Below the pieces are notes generated by a model. That model did not search any database. It worked only from the letters and a program-made list of their open reading frames with translations, and had not been told where the DNA came from. Below, one piece after another: positions 1 to 7,429 of a stretch of DNA of 64,000 bases. How positions within the stretch are numbered: the stretch's first letter is position 1; each line of letters begins with the position of its first letter. Position numbers and translations under genes: made by a program. The DNA lies in contig UQKD01000018.1 of the NCBI GenBank assembly GCA_900541585.1, forward strand, positions 11,281-75,280. Direction: 5' to 3'. This DNA comes from an uncultured Alistipes sp. GTDB lineage: Bacteria > Bacteroidota > Bacteroidia > Bacteroidales > Rikenellaceae.

Positions 1-402
1 GCCGGGGCGAATGCAAGCGCTACGTTTGCAATCGCTTACGACAATGGATACGGGGTTTACAATTACCATACGCCGAAGATCGAATTTACCGAGCCGCGCA
101 AAGTGGCCTATTTGTACCTGGCCAATGCGACCGTGGCGGCGCAATATACCGGCCGTGTTGAGAATTACTGGTTCAAAGTCGTTGTGACGGGGTATCTCAA
201 AAATGCCGAAGGCGGTAGCGTGGAACAGACGCTCATCGAGGGTGAAAACATCGTTGCCGACTGGGTGAAAGTCGATTGTTCGTCGCTGGGCGAGGTGGAC
301 GAACTGCGTTTCAAGGTTCAGTCGAACGATATGAGCGGCAATTATCTGAACTGCCCGGCTTATTTCTGTGTCGACGAAATCGGACTGATTGCCGAGAAGT
401 AA
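1..402 (+). CDS. DUF4465 domain-containing protein (3' part)
   Basis: The reading frame is open from the first base, so the start lies outside the window; 133 codons and the stop are visible. The visible pattern (FAIAYDNGYG, then AYLYLANATVA, VENYWFKVVVTGYLKN, IVADWVKVDCSSLGEV, CPAYFCVDEIGL) matches the C-terminal two thirds of DUF4465, a secreted or surface beta-sandwich family of Bacteroidetes often encoded near SusC/SusD loci. Its biochemical role is unknown. A hairpin terminator follows directly. The N-terminus and any signal peptide cannot be judged here. An alternative would be another beta-sandwich module, but the C-terminal YFCVDEIGL pattern is typical of DUF4465. Confidence 0.7.
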   Translation, partial: AGANASATFAIAYDNGYGVYNYHTPKIEFTEPRKVAYLYLANATVAAQYTGRVENYWFKVVVTGYLKNAEGGSVEQTLIEGENIVADWVKVDCSSLGEVDELRFKVQSNDMSGNYLNCPAYFCVDEIGLIAEK

Positions 403-423
403 TTTAGAGATTAGTTTCCGGAG

Positions 424-459
424 AAAGACCCGCAGGACTTCATTGTTTTGCGGGTCTTT
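424..459 (+). terminator. Rho-independent terminator after the DUF4465 gene
   Basis: A perfect 10-bp inverted repeat (AAAGACCCGC and its complement) lies 21 bases after the stop codon and ends in TTT. It sits between two convergent genes, so it may also serve the LacI gene on the other strand. Confidence 0.75.
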
Positions 460-513
460 CGTATCGGGGAACCGGGAACGACCGGGGCCGGGCTGTCCGG
501 GTGGAACGGGAGT

Positions 514-1539
514 TTATTCGTCCCGGAACTCTATGCGGCAGGGCAGCACTACCGATTCGGGAGCCGGGCGGGTCGGCTTGGAGGCCTGGCTTTCGCGGAT
601 TTGCCGCAGCAGGATGCGCACGGCGTGGGCGCTGATCTCTTCGACGGGGAAGTGGGCGACGCTCATCCGGGGCGCGGCCAGACGGAAAAGCGGGTCTTCG
701 TGCATGCAGGCAAGCCCCGGACGCCCGTCGCTGATGCCGATGCCCCGGTCGTGGAAATAGCGCAGGGCCTCGGTGGCGAGGATATGCGTGGTGAAGAAAA
801 AGGCGTCGGTGTCGGGAACCGTGCCGAGGATGCGGTCGAGCGTATCGCAGACATGCTCCCGGTAGCCGGCGTAGGCAACCTCTCCGTAGAGACGGGGATC
901 GGCGGGCAGTCCCGCTTCCGCCAGCGCGCGGAGATAGCCCCTGTGCCGCAGCTCCATCGTCGGGAGGTGGGGAAAGGTCGTGATGATGGCGATTTTGCGG
1001 AATCCCCGGGCCGTGAGATGGCGGACCAGCGCATGGCTGCCCGCCTCGTTGTCGATCACCACGCAGCCGGCATCCGTTTTCGCGAGGCAGCGGTCGAACA
1101 GCACGACCGGGCAGCCGCTCTCTGTAAGACGGTCGACCTCGCGTCCCGAAGCGTCGGCCGGGGCGATGATGATGCCGTCGACCTTCTTCGACCGGAAAAG
1201 CCGTATCAGGGCGTTTTCCCGCTCGGTTTCGGAGTTCGAACCGGCGATCATCAGCGAGTAGCCTTCCTGCTCGGCTTCCGACTCGATCCGGTCGGCGATG
1301 TGGGCGAAGAAGGTGTCCGAAATCGAGGGCAGGATCAGTCCGATGGTTTTCGATACGCCCGTGTTGAGGCTTCGGGCCAGCAGGTTGGGTTCGTATGCCA
1401 GGGAGCGGGCGCAGGCCAGCACGCGGCTCTGCGTCTCCGCGCTGATCCCTTTTTTGTCGCCCTGCCCCGAGAGGACCCATGAAACGGTCGTCTTCGAGAG
1501 GTTGAGTTTGCAGGCTATGTCTTTGAGTGACGCTCCCAC
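514..1539 (-). CDS. LacI family transcriptional regulator
   Basis: A 341-residue protein with an N-terminal LacI helix-turn-helix (residues 1-50: SLKDIACKLNLSKTTVSWVL, then the hinge ARSLNTGVSKTIGLI) followed by a periplasmic-binding-like ligand domain (about 60-335). The usual length of the family is 330-350 residues. The start is GTG at 1539; a good promoter lies 27-57 bases upstream. The gene lies downstream of nagB on the same strand, separated by a strong terminator, so it is probably transcribed alone. By position it could control the amino-sugar operon or the neighbouring locus, but the ligand is not visible from the sequence. Confidence 0.9.
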   Translation of the reverse strand: MGASLKDIACKLNLSKTTVSWVLSGQGDKKGISAETQSRVLACARSLAYEPNLLARSLNTGVSKTIGLILPSISDTFFAHIADRIESEAEQEGYSLMIAGSNSETERENALIRLFRSKKVDGIIIAPADASGREVDRLTESGCPVVLFDRCLAKTDAGCVVIDNEAGSHALVRHLTARGFRKIAIITTFPHLPTMELRHRGYLRALAEAGLPADPRLYGEVAYAGYREHVCDTLDRILGTVPDTDAFFFTTHILATEALRYFHDRGIGISDGRPGLACMHEDPLFRLAAPRMSVAHFPVEEISAHAVRILLRQIRESQASKPTRPAPESVVLPCRIEFRDE

Positions 1540-1565
1540 GATTTTCCCGTATAAGCAATGCTCTA

Positions 1566-1596
1566 CAAAGATAAAATTTTTCCGGCATTCGGCAAA
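1566..1596 (-). promoter_or_regulatory. Promoter of the LacI-type gene
   Basis: On the minus strand TTTG (1593-1596) and TATCTTTG (1566-1573) are 19 bases apart, matching the Bacteroidetes -33/-7 consensus. Confidence 0.75.
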
Positions 1597-1647
1597 TAAT
1601 CCGGCCGTAAAATGACGCCGGGAGTTCTTTATCCGGGCTATGGAAGC

Positions 1648-1683
1648 AAAAAATCCCGCAGGGCAGGCCCTGCGGGATTTTTT
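1648..1683 (-). terminator. Rho-independent terminator after nagB
   Basis: A GC-rich stem (TCCCGCAGGG and its complement, tetraloop) is flanked by A6 and T6 runs, so it can act on both strands. It lies 17 bases after the nagB stop. Confidence 0.85.
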
Positions 1684-1699
1684 CGTACCGGGAATGCGC

Positions 1700-2500
1700 T
1701 TATTTCGAGATCAGGTTTTCGCGCTCGATGTCCTTGAAGTAGCGGTAGGTGGCCACGCGCAGCTCCTCGGCGGCCGGATCGTCGCAGACCAGGATGCCGT
1801 TGGGGTGCACCTGGAGGGCCGAGATGGTCCACTGATGGTTGTAGGAGCCTTCGACGCCGTGGCGCACCGCGCGGGCTTTCTTGTGGCCCGTGGCGAGAAT
1901 CAGCACCTTCTTGGCCGACAGCACCGTGCCCACGCCGACCGTCAGCGCGGTTTTCGGCACGAGCGAGATGTCGCCGCCGAAGAACCGGGCGTTGACCTGG
2001 ATCGTGTCCTGCGTCAGCGTCTTGAGGCGCGTGCGGGAGTTGAGCGACGAGAACGGCTCGTTGAAGGCGATGTGCCCGTCTTCGCCCACGCCGCCCATGA
2101 AGAGGTCGATGCCTCCGGCCTCGACGATGCGGGCCTCGTAGTCGGCGCACTCCTTGGCCAGGTCGTCGGCGTTGCCGTCGAGAATGTTGACGTTCTCGGG
2201 CTTGATGTCGACGTGCTTGAAGAAGTTGTTCCACATGAACGAGTGGTAGCTTTCGGGATGCTCCTCGGGGAGACCCACGTACTCGTCCATGTTGAACGTG
2301 ATGACGTTCTTGAACGACACTTCGCCCGTTTTGTGGCGGCGGATCAGCTCTTTGTAGGTCTCCAGCGGGGTCGAGCCGGTAGGCAGGCCCAGCACGAAGG
2401 GCGAGGAGGTATGCTGCTCCTTGTTCTTGATCTGGGCGATGATGTAATTGGCGGCCCACTGGGCTACCTGCTGCGGGGTATTTTCAATGATTAAGCGCAT
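1700..2500 (-). CDS. nagB: Glucosamine-6-phosphate deaminase
   Basis: This 266-residue protein would convert glucosamine-6-phosphate to fructose-6-phosphate and ammonia in the cytoplasm. All key NagB signatures are present: the TGSTP sugar-phosphate loop, the [10 protein letters not shown] segment with the catalytic Asp, and [11 protein letters not shown] with the Asp, the ring-opening His and the Glu. The length equals that of classical NagB. It is the last gene of a minus-strand run that begins with a NahK-like kinase at 6266 and includes a much larger NagB-like fusion 48 bases upstream. The operon ends at the terminator at 1648-1683. It is the standard deaminase, in contrast to the fusion protein. 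Confidence 0.95.
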   Translation of the reverse strand: MRLIIENTPQQVAQWAANYIIAQIKNKEQHTSSPFVLGLPTGSTPLETYKELIRRHKTGEVSFKNVITFNMDEYVGLPEEHPESYHSFMWNNFFKHVDIKPENVNILDGNADDLAKECADYEARIVEAGGIDLFMGGVGEDGHIAFNEPFSSLNSRTRLKTLTQDTIQVNARFFGGDISLVPKTALTVGVGTVLSAKKVLILATGHKKARAVRHGVEGSYNHQWTISALQVHPNGILVCDDPAAEELRVATYRYFKDIERENLISK

Positions 2501-2532
2501 GGGATGGTGTGTTTTGTTTTTTATGTTTTGGC

Positions 2533-2567
2533 ATTTGTAAAGATGTTTCTAAAACATCTTTACAAAT
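2533..2567 (-). promoter_or_regulatory. Perfect 16-bp inverted repeat with a stop codon in its loop
   Basis: The arms (2533-2548 and 2552-2567) are exact complements with a 3-base loop. Read on the minus strand, the 5' arm is the last codons of the NagB-LmbE gene, the loop is its TAG stop, and the 3' arm lies between the two nagB-type genes. No U-run follows, so it is not a normal terminator. It may be an mRNA-processing or stability structure that separates expression of the two genes. Confidence 0.6.
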
Positions 2568-4498
2568 ACCTCGATAGCCTGGTATTCGGCCATGCCGAGC
2601 TGGTCGTAGAGTCTTGCGGTGTTCTGCGTGCGCTCCTCGGCCCGCTGCCAGAACTCGCGGGGGTCGCTGCCCGGGAAGGGCATGATGTCCTTCTGCGAGA
2701 GGTGGCGGTAGATGGCGTGGCGCTTCATGATCAGCTCGTCGGGCGACAGGGGCACGGCCATGTCCACCATACCGAGGTCCCACTCCATCCAGGCGCCGCG
2801 GTAGAGCCACAGGTGGCACTCCTTCAGCCACTCGTCGTCCTTCACGACTTCGAGGGCTCCCAGAATGGCTTCCATGGCCGTACGGTGCGTGCCGTGGGGG
2901 TCGGCAAGGTCGCCGGCAGCGTAGATCTGGTGAGGCTTGATCTCGCGCAGCAGATTGACGATGATTTCGATGTCCTTCTCCGTGAGCTGGCCCTTCTTGA
3001 TGCCGCCCGTTTCGTAGAACGGCAGGTTGAGGAAGTGGGCGTTGGTGTCGGGGTTCAGACCGAACGAGCGCACGGCGGCACGTGCTTCGGCGCGGCGGAT
3101 GGCGCCCTTCAGGTCGAGCAGCGGACGCGGCTCGGGTTCGCCCTTCTTCTTGCCGGCGATGATCTTCTCGACCTCGGCGTAGTGGTTGCCGTAGCCCAGC
3201 TCGCGCGCCGTGTCGATGTTTTGCAGCACCACGTCGTCGTGCACGGCCACGTTGCCCGAGGTTTCGTAGGCCACGTGTACGTCGTGTCCCTGCTGTACGA
3301 GGCGGATGAACGTACCGCCCATCGAGATCACGTCGTCGTCGGGATGCGGCGAGAAGACGATCACCCGTTTGGGGAAGGGCGACGAAGGCACGGGGCGCGT
3401 CGAGTCGTCGGCGTTGGGCTTGCCGCCCGGCCAGCCCGTGATGGTGTGCTGGAGGTCGTTGAAGACGTCGATGTTGATCTGGTCGTAGGCGCGGCCCTGT
3501 TCGAGCAGTTCGCCCAGCGAATTTTCGATGTAATCCTTATAGGTGAGTTTCAGGATGGGCTTCTTCACCACGCCGCAGAGCCATACCACGGCCTTGCGGA
3601 CGAATTTCGGCGTCCACTCGCAGGGACCCACCATCCACGGCGTCTGCTCGCGGGTGAGCAGCTGCGCGGCGTTGTCGTCGATCACCACCTCGATGTTCTG
3701 GTGCGCCTGCAGGTACGAGGCGGGAACCTGATCCGTGATCTCGCCCTCGACGACCCGCTGGACGATGTGGGCCTTCTCCTCGCCCCAGGCCATCAGGATG
3801 ATGCGGTTGGCGCGCATGATCGTGTCGATGCCCATCGTGATCGCCATCTTGGGCGTGTTCTCCAGCCCGAAGAAAGCGCCCGACTGGATTTTGCGGGTGT
3901 TGTAGGTCAGCTGCACCAGCCGCGTGCGCGACCGGGAGTAGGACCCCGGCTCGTTGAAGCCGATCTGGCCGTCCTCGCCGACGCCGATGATCATCAGGTC
4001 GATGCGGCGCACCGAGTGGTCGTACGAAGCGCAGTATTCCGAAACGCGGTCCTCGGGGACCGTACCGTCGGGGATGTGCACGTTCTCGGGCAGGATGTCG
4101 ATGTGGTTGAGGAACTCCTCGTGGATGCGGTAGTTGCGGCTCTGCTGTTCGGTCGATCGGATAGGGTAGAACTCGTCGAGGCTGTAAACGGCGACGTTCC
4201 GGAAGCTGATCTGCCCCTCCTGGTGGCGTTTGACCAACTCGCGGTAGAGACCCAGCGGCGTGCGGCCCGTGGTGAGGCCCAGCACGAAAGGCTGCGACTC
4301 CTCGTAGACCTCGTTCGAGCAGTGGATTTCGTTGTACATGCGGATCGCCTTGACGATGTTGTCGGCGACGTACTGCACACCTTCGTACTCGTTTTCGTAG
4401 ACCTTGGTGTGGATCTTCTCGTAACGATGGATGATGTCGCGCGGAGCCGATTCGGAAATCAGACCGCCGTCTTTGGGGAGTGAATACTTGTTGTTCAT
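2549..4498 (-). CDS. NagB-like / LmbE (PIG-L) deacetylase fusion protein
   Basis: A 649-residue two-domain protein. Residues about 1-300 form a NagB/isomerase-like fold (TTGRTP loop, YSLDEFYPI, GEDGQIGFNEP); residues about 375-640 form an LmbE/PIG-L zinc deacetylase with SPHPDDD (His385 to Asp389) and DPHGTHR. I chose the ATG at 4498 because the protein there begins like its relatives (MNNKYSLPKDG); an in-frame ATG 36 bases upstream would overlap the previous gene. Gln178 stands where classical NagB has the catalytic ring-opening His, so the deaminase domain is probably altered or inactive, while the deacetylase metal site is intact. Large NagB-LmbE fusions are known in Bacteroidetes, usually annotated simply as glucosamine-6-phosphate deaminase; the actual substrate is unknown. 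It lies 25 bases downstream of the CBM9-like gene and 48 upstream of nagB. Confidence 0.85.
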   Translation of the reverse strand: MNNKYSLPKDGGLISESAPRDIIHRYEKIHTKVYENEYEGVQYVADNIVKAIRMYNEIHCSNEVYEESQPFVLGLTTGRTPLGLYRELVKRHQEGQISFRNVAVYSLDEFYPIRSTEQQSRNYRIHEEFLNHIDILPENVHIPDGTVPEDRVSEYCASYDHSVRRIDLMIIGVGEDGQIGFNEPGSYSRSRTRLVQLTYNTRKIQSGAFFGLENTPKMAITMGIDTIMRANRIILMAWGEEKAHIVQRVVEGEITDQVPASYLQAHQNIEVVIDDNAAQLLTREQTPWMVGPCEWTPKFVRKAVVWLCGVVKKPILKLTYKDYIENSLGELLEQGRAYDQINIDVFNDLQHTITGWPGGKPNADDSTRPVPSSPFPKRVIVFSPHPDDDVISMGGTFIRLVQQGHDVHVAYETSGNVAVHDDVVLQNIDTARELGYGNHYAEVEKIIAGKKKGEPEPRPLLDLKGAIRRAEARAAVRSFGLNPDTNAHFLNLPFYETGGIKKGQLTEKDIEIIVNLLREIKPHQIYAAGDLADPHGTHRTAMEAILGALEVVKDDEWLKECHLWLYRGAWMEWDLGMVDMAVPLSPDELIMKRHAIYRHLSQKDIMPFPGSDPREFWQRAEERTQNTARLYDQLGMAEYQAIEVFVKMF

Positions 4499-4523
4499 GA
4501 TTCGATATTGTTTTAGTCTTTTT

Positions 4524-5165
4524 CTACTTCTCAAACGTCACCCGCTCGAAAAACTCGGGACGGTGGAAATCGGGCTTCTCCGTTTGGATCGGCCGCCACG
4601 AGAGGAAATGGGGGTGCGAGAGGTTGTCGCCGCACTTGTAGAGGTTCATGCGGGCCTTGAGGCCGCTCCAGTCGGTCAGTCCGTGGCGGAAAAGCGCCTG
4701 CGGGGGGATGGCCAGCGTGAGCGACCAGCGGTTGTCGCCCTCGCGCTCGGCGAAAGGCTCGCCGGGAAGCGTCGTGTAGCGTTTCACGCCTGCCAGCACC
4801 TCGGGCGAGGCGTGTTCGGCCTCGGTCCGCGACTTGCGTGCCCCGAGGAGCATCCGCCCGATGCAGGTGGTTTCGAAGTTGTAGTACATCCCCTCGTCGG
4901 GCGCGATGAAGAACTCCGCGCACGAGTCGGTCCACACCTCGCCGTTGTCCTCCGTGACGAGCGCCGCCGTGTAGCGTTCGGCAACGTCGAAGCGCAGCAT
5001 CAGCCAGTCGCCCGTATGGAACATCCGGAAGCTGACTTCCGGGGCATAGGGAAATTCCGCGGGCCAGTTGCAGCACGCCACCGGTCGGGGTTCGATCCCG
5101 GCGAATGCCTCGTCCACGGCGGCCCGGTCGTCGGGCTTGATGCCTGCTATCTTGCGAATTTCCAT
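4524..5165 (-). CDS. CBM9-like carbohydrate-binding protein (cytoplasmic)
   Basis: A 213-residue protein resembling the family-9 carbohydrate-binding beta-sandwich. Aromatic and acidic patterns typical of that fold are visible (FRMFHTGDWLMLRFDV, VWTDSCAEFFI, MYYNFETTCIGRML, RWSLTLAIPPQAL, MNLYKCGDNLSHPHFLSW). It has no signal peptide or lipobox, which is unusual for a sugar-binding module and suggests an intracellular role. It starts 3 bases after the kinase stop and is followed by the NagB-LmbE gene, so it belongs to the amino-sugar operon. A role as chaperone, sensor or adaptor for cytosolic sugars is possible but not shown. Confidence 0.7.
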   Translation of the reverse strand: MEIRKIAGIKPDDRAAVDEAFAGIEPRPVACCNWPAEFPYAPEVSFRMFHTGDWLMLRFDVAERYTAALVTEDNGEVWTDSCAEFFIAPDEGMYYNFETTCIGRMLLGARKSRTEAEHASPEVLAGVKRYTTLPGEPFAEREGDNRWSLTLAIPPQALFRHGLTDWSGLKARMNLYKCGDNLSHPHFLSWRPIQTEKPDFHRPEFFERVTFEK

Positions 5166-5168
5166 TCC

Positions 5169-6266
5169 TTATTTGTATTTGGCGACGGTTTCCCGTACGA
5201 TTTCACACATCGTGCCGTACTGCTCTTCCATGCTTTGCAGCAGCTTGTACTGGGCGTGTGTGCGCACGAGGTTGTGCTCGGGGTATTTCGTCTTGTAATA
5301 GGTGTCGCCGTCGATGTAGTCCATTAAAAAGCGCAGCACTTGTTCGAAGGTGATGTAACGGGCCGAGAAGGCCAGGTGGTCGATTTCGGCCTGGTTGAGC
5401 TGTCCGGCCCGCTGCGACAGATAGCCTTCGGTATAGGCGCGGAACATTTCGAGGGACATGCCGACGCGCGAAAGGTCGCGGTCGTCTTCGTCGCCCGTGT
5501 TGGTGTAGGAGCGGATGGCGTCGCCGAAATCGTTGAGCGACGTGGAGTTCATCACCGTGTCGAGGTCGATGGCGCACAGCACCTCGCCCTGCTTGTCGAA
5601 GAGGATGTTGTTGATCTTCGTGTCGTTGTGGGTCACGCGCGTGGGGATCGTGCCGTCCTCGACCTTCGACCAGAAGGCGAGCATCTCGTCGCGGCGCGAT
5701 TCGATCCAGCCGATCTCCTCTTTCAAATCCTTAACGCGGCCCGCGGCGTCGCGGCGCAGCGCCTCGTCCCACTGCACGAAGCGGTGGCGGATGTTGTGGA
5801 AGCCCTTGATCGTCTCGGCCAGCGGCTCGGTGAAGTCCGCCAGCTGGGCCTGGAACTTGCCGATGCCCTCGCCGCCCTTGCGGGCCAGTTCCGGGGAGTC
5901 GGCCTTGTTGTAGGCGATCGTGTCGCCGATGAAAACCGAAACGGCCCAGTATTCGCCCTGCGCGTCCACGTGGCAGAGTTTCCCGTCGTGGGTCGCGACG
6001 ACCGTCATCGCCTCGCGTTTGGGGTCGCCTCCGGCGGCTGCGACGCGGCGGCGGATGTGATCCGTCACTTTGCGGATGTTCTCCATCATGGCCGGAACGT
6101 CGGGAAAGATGTTCTTGTTTTTGCGCTGGAGGATGTAATCCGGCGCATCGCCTGCCGTGCGGACGATGAACGTGTCGTTGATAAATCCCTCGCCCAGCGA
6201 GTCGATTGCCGTGATGGCGCCTTCCAGCGCGAACTGCGACGCTATTTCCTGTAATTCAGCCTTCAT
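5169..6266 (-). CDS. Aminoglycoside-phosphotransferase-fold sugar kinase (NahK-like)
   Basis: A 365-residue APH-fold kinase. The catalytic-loop motif THNDTKINNILF and the metal-binding IDLDT are present, with a glycine-rich N-terminal segment (SLGEGFINDTF). The family includes N-acetylhexosamine 1-kinase (NahK) of bifidobacteria, which phosphorylates GlcNAc/GalNAc at C1; in Bacteroides similar proteins are often misnamed mucin-desulfating sulfatase. It is the first gene of the amino-sugar operon. Since a chondroitin-type locus lies next door, free GalNAc or GlcNAc released by GH88 is a plausible substrate. Other small-molecule substrates (choline or homoserine type) fit the fold but not the context. 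Confidence 0.75.
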   Translation of the reverse strand: MKAELQEIASQFALEGAITAIDSLGEGFINDTFIVRTAGDAPDYILQRKNKNIFPDVPAMMENIRKVTDHIRRRVAAAGGDPKREAMTVVATHDGKLCHVDAQGEYWAVSVFIGDTIAYNKADSPELARKGGEGIGKFQAQLADFTEPLAETIKGFHNIRHRFVQWDEALRRDAAGRVKDLKEEIGWIESRRDEMLAFWSKVEDGTIPTRVTHNDTKINNILFDKQGEVLCAIDLDTVMNSTSLNDFGDAIRSYTNTGDEDDRDLSRVGMSLEMFRAYTEGYLSQRAGQLNQAEIDHLAFSARYITFEQVLRFLMDYIDGDTYYKTKYPEHNLVRTHAQYKLLQSMEEQYGTMCEIVRETVAKYK

Positions 6267-6355
6267 ACGATGAGGTTGTTTCGGTTTTGGTTGTTAAAGG
6301 TTAAGTTTCACCTCCAAAGTTACTGAAAAGAACGCAGAAATGCAACCCGATGTTG

Positions 6356-6391
6356 TGAAAAAGCCCGCCTTTCTTGCGGAAGGGCGGGCTT
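6356..6391 (-). terminator. Terminator after the SusCD/DUF5017 genes
   Basis: On the minus strand a long stem (AAGCCCGCC paired with GGCGGGCTT, extended by CCTTTC/GGAAGG) ends in a T-run. It follows the DUF5017 stop by 19 bases and separates the utilization locus from the amino-sugar operon. Confidence 0.8.
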
Positions 6392-6410
6392 GCGAAAGCT
6401 TTCGGACGGG

Positions 6411-7406
6411 TTATTCGATCGGGTCGATCACCGTGAAAGTCACCTCGTAGGGAGCGGGCGCCGACTGTCCCTGGTAGTTGCCGCCGGCGACGATGAAGGT
6501 CACCGTGTAGGTTCCCGGCTCGGTGTAGATGTACGAGTAGCTCGGCAGGTCGTCGGTCACGCCCTTGATGTTCTGGCCCGTGTCGGGCGAGATCGTGTTG
6601 AGCGCGACGGGCTGCATGAAAGCCCACTGGTCGATTTCGGGGAAGGCCCCGGCGCTGAAGCCCTGGAAGACGATATTGGCGGTGTTGTTCGATCCCGGCT
6701 GGCCCTGGAATTTCAGGTTGCCGTTGCCCGATACGTTGTGGATATAGGGGTCGTCGGCGTGCTGCGAAGCCAGCGAGAAGGGGACGAATTCCATGTCCGG
6801 GTAGTTGTACACCTGCGTGTCGTGGCCCTTGAACTTGACCGTGATCTTCGGGTTGATCCGATAGGTGCGCATCGTGGTCTTGGGGTCCGGATAGAAAAGG
6901 TGCATGCCCCACGAAAAACTGTCGGCGAACCGGGTGATGTCGTAGGTGTAGGTTTCGAACTTGTTCGCATTGTTCGGCGTGAACTCCAGTTTGGTCCAGT
7001 CGGTGCAGTCGTTCGCCGCAATGGCTTCGACCACGGGGCGGTCGGTGGCGGCATCGCTGCCGTTCAGTCCCGCGAATTTGTTGCCCGCAAACAGATCGAG
7101 ATTGTTCAGCGTGCCGTACTGCTGGCTGATCTCGATCTCCAGTTCGCACGACTCGATGTCGGCGATGTCGACCTTCGTGCGGTTGCGGTGCTTGTACTCG
7201 TGTCCCGGGTCGCCTGTCCAGACGGTGATGAAGTCGGCGTTGCCGCCGAAGTTGAAGACCACCGGGTCGCCCGTGCGGTAGGTGTTCGTCGGCGCCAGCT
7301 GTACCGAGAACTCCAGCGGCTCGTAGATCTCTTCGTGCTCGCACGAGGCCGCCGCGGTTGCGAGGGCCAGCGTCGCCGCGAGGTATGTGATTCGTTTCGT
7401 ATTCAT
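6411..7406 (-). CDS. DUF5017-type surface glycan-binding lipoprotein (SusE/F position)
   Basis: A 331-residue lipoprotein starting at 7406; the signal peptide ends in AAASC (lipid-anchored Cys at residue 22). The N-terminal domain matches DUF5017 (YRTGDPVVFNFGGNADFITVWTGDPG then EYKHRNRT), a PKD-like fold; the C-terminal part ends in another beta domain (YIYTEPGTYTVTFIVAGG). It is encoded 23 bases after the SusD gene, where SusE/SusF-type surface glycan-binding proteins usually lie, so it probably captures the polysaccharide at the cell surface. An upstream in-frame ATG exists but would overlap the SusD gene and hide the signal peptide, so I rejected it. Confidence 0.8.
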   Translation of the reverse strand: MNTKRITYLAATLALATAAASCEHEEIYEPLEFSVQLAPTNTYRTGDPVVFNFGGNADFITVWTGDPGHEYKHRNRTKVDIADIESCELEIEISQQYGTLNNLDLFAGNKFAGLNGSDAATDRPVVEAIAANDCTDWTKLEFTPNNANKFETYTYDITRFADSFSWGMHLFYPDPKTTMRTYRINPKITVKFKGHDTQVYNYPDMEFVPFSLASQHADDPYIHNVSGNGNLKFQGQPGSNNTANIVFQGFSAGAFPEIDQWAFMQPVALNTISPDTGQNIKGVTDDLPSYSYIYTEPGTYTVTFIVAGGNYQGQSAPAPYEVTFTVIDPIE

Positions 7407-7429
7407 CGTATGCTCTGCAATTAAGCGTT

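Noticed and set aside
514..1539. The LacI-type protein as the regulator of the chondroitin locus
   Set aside because: It lies beyond the amino-sugar operon and a terminator, and no shared operator-like palindrome was seen in the PL8/GH88 promoter region.
2504..4483. A 659-codon frame on the plus strand opposite the NagB-LmbE gene
   Set aside because: It is a shadow of the GC-rich minus-strand gene; the protein is rich in Val, His, Asp and Arg with no family signature.
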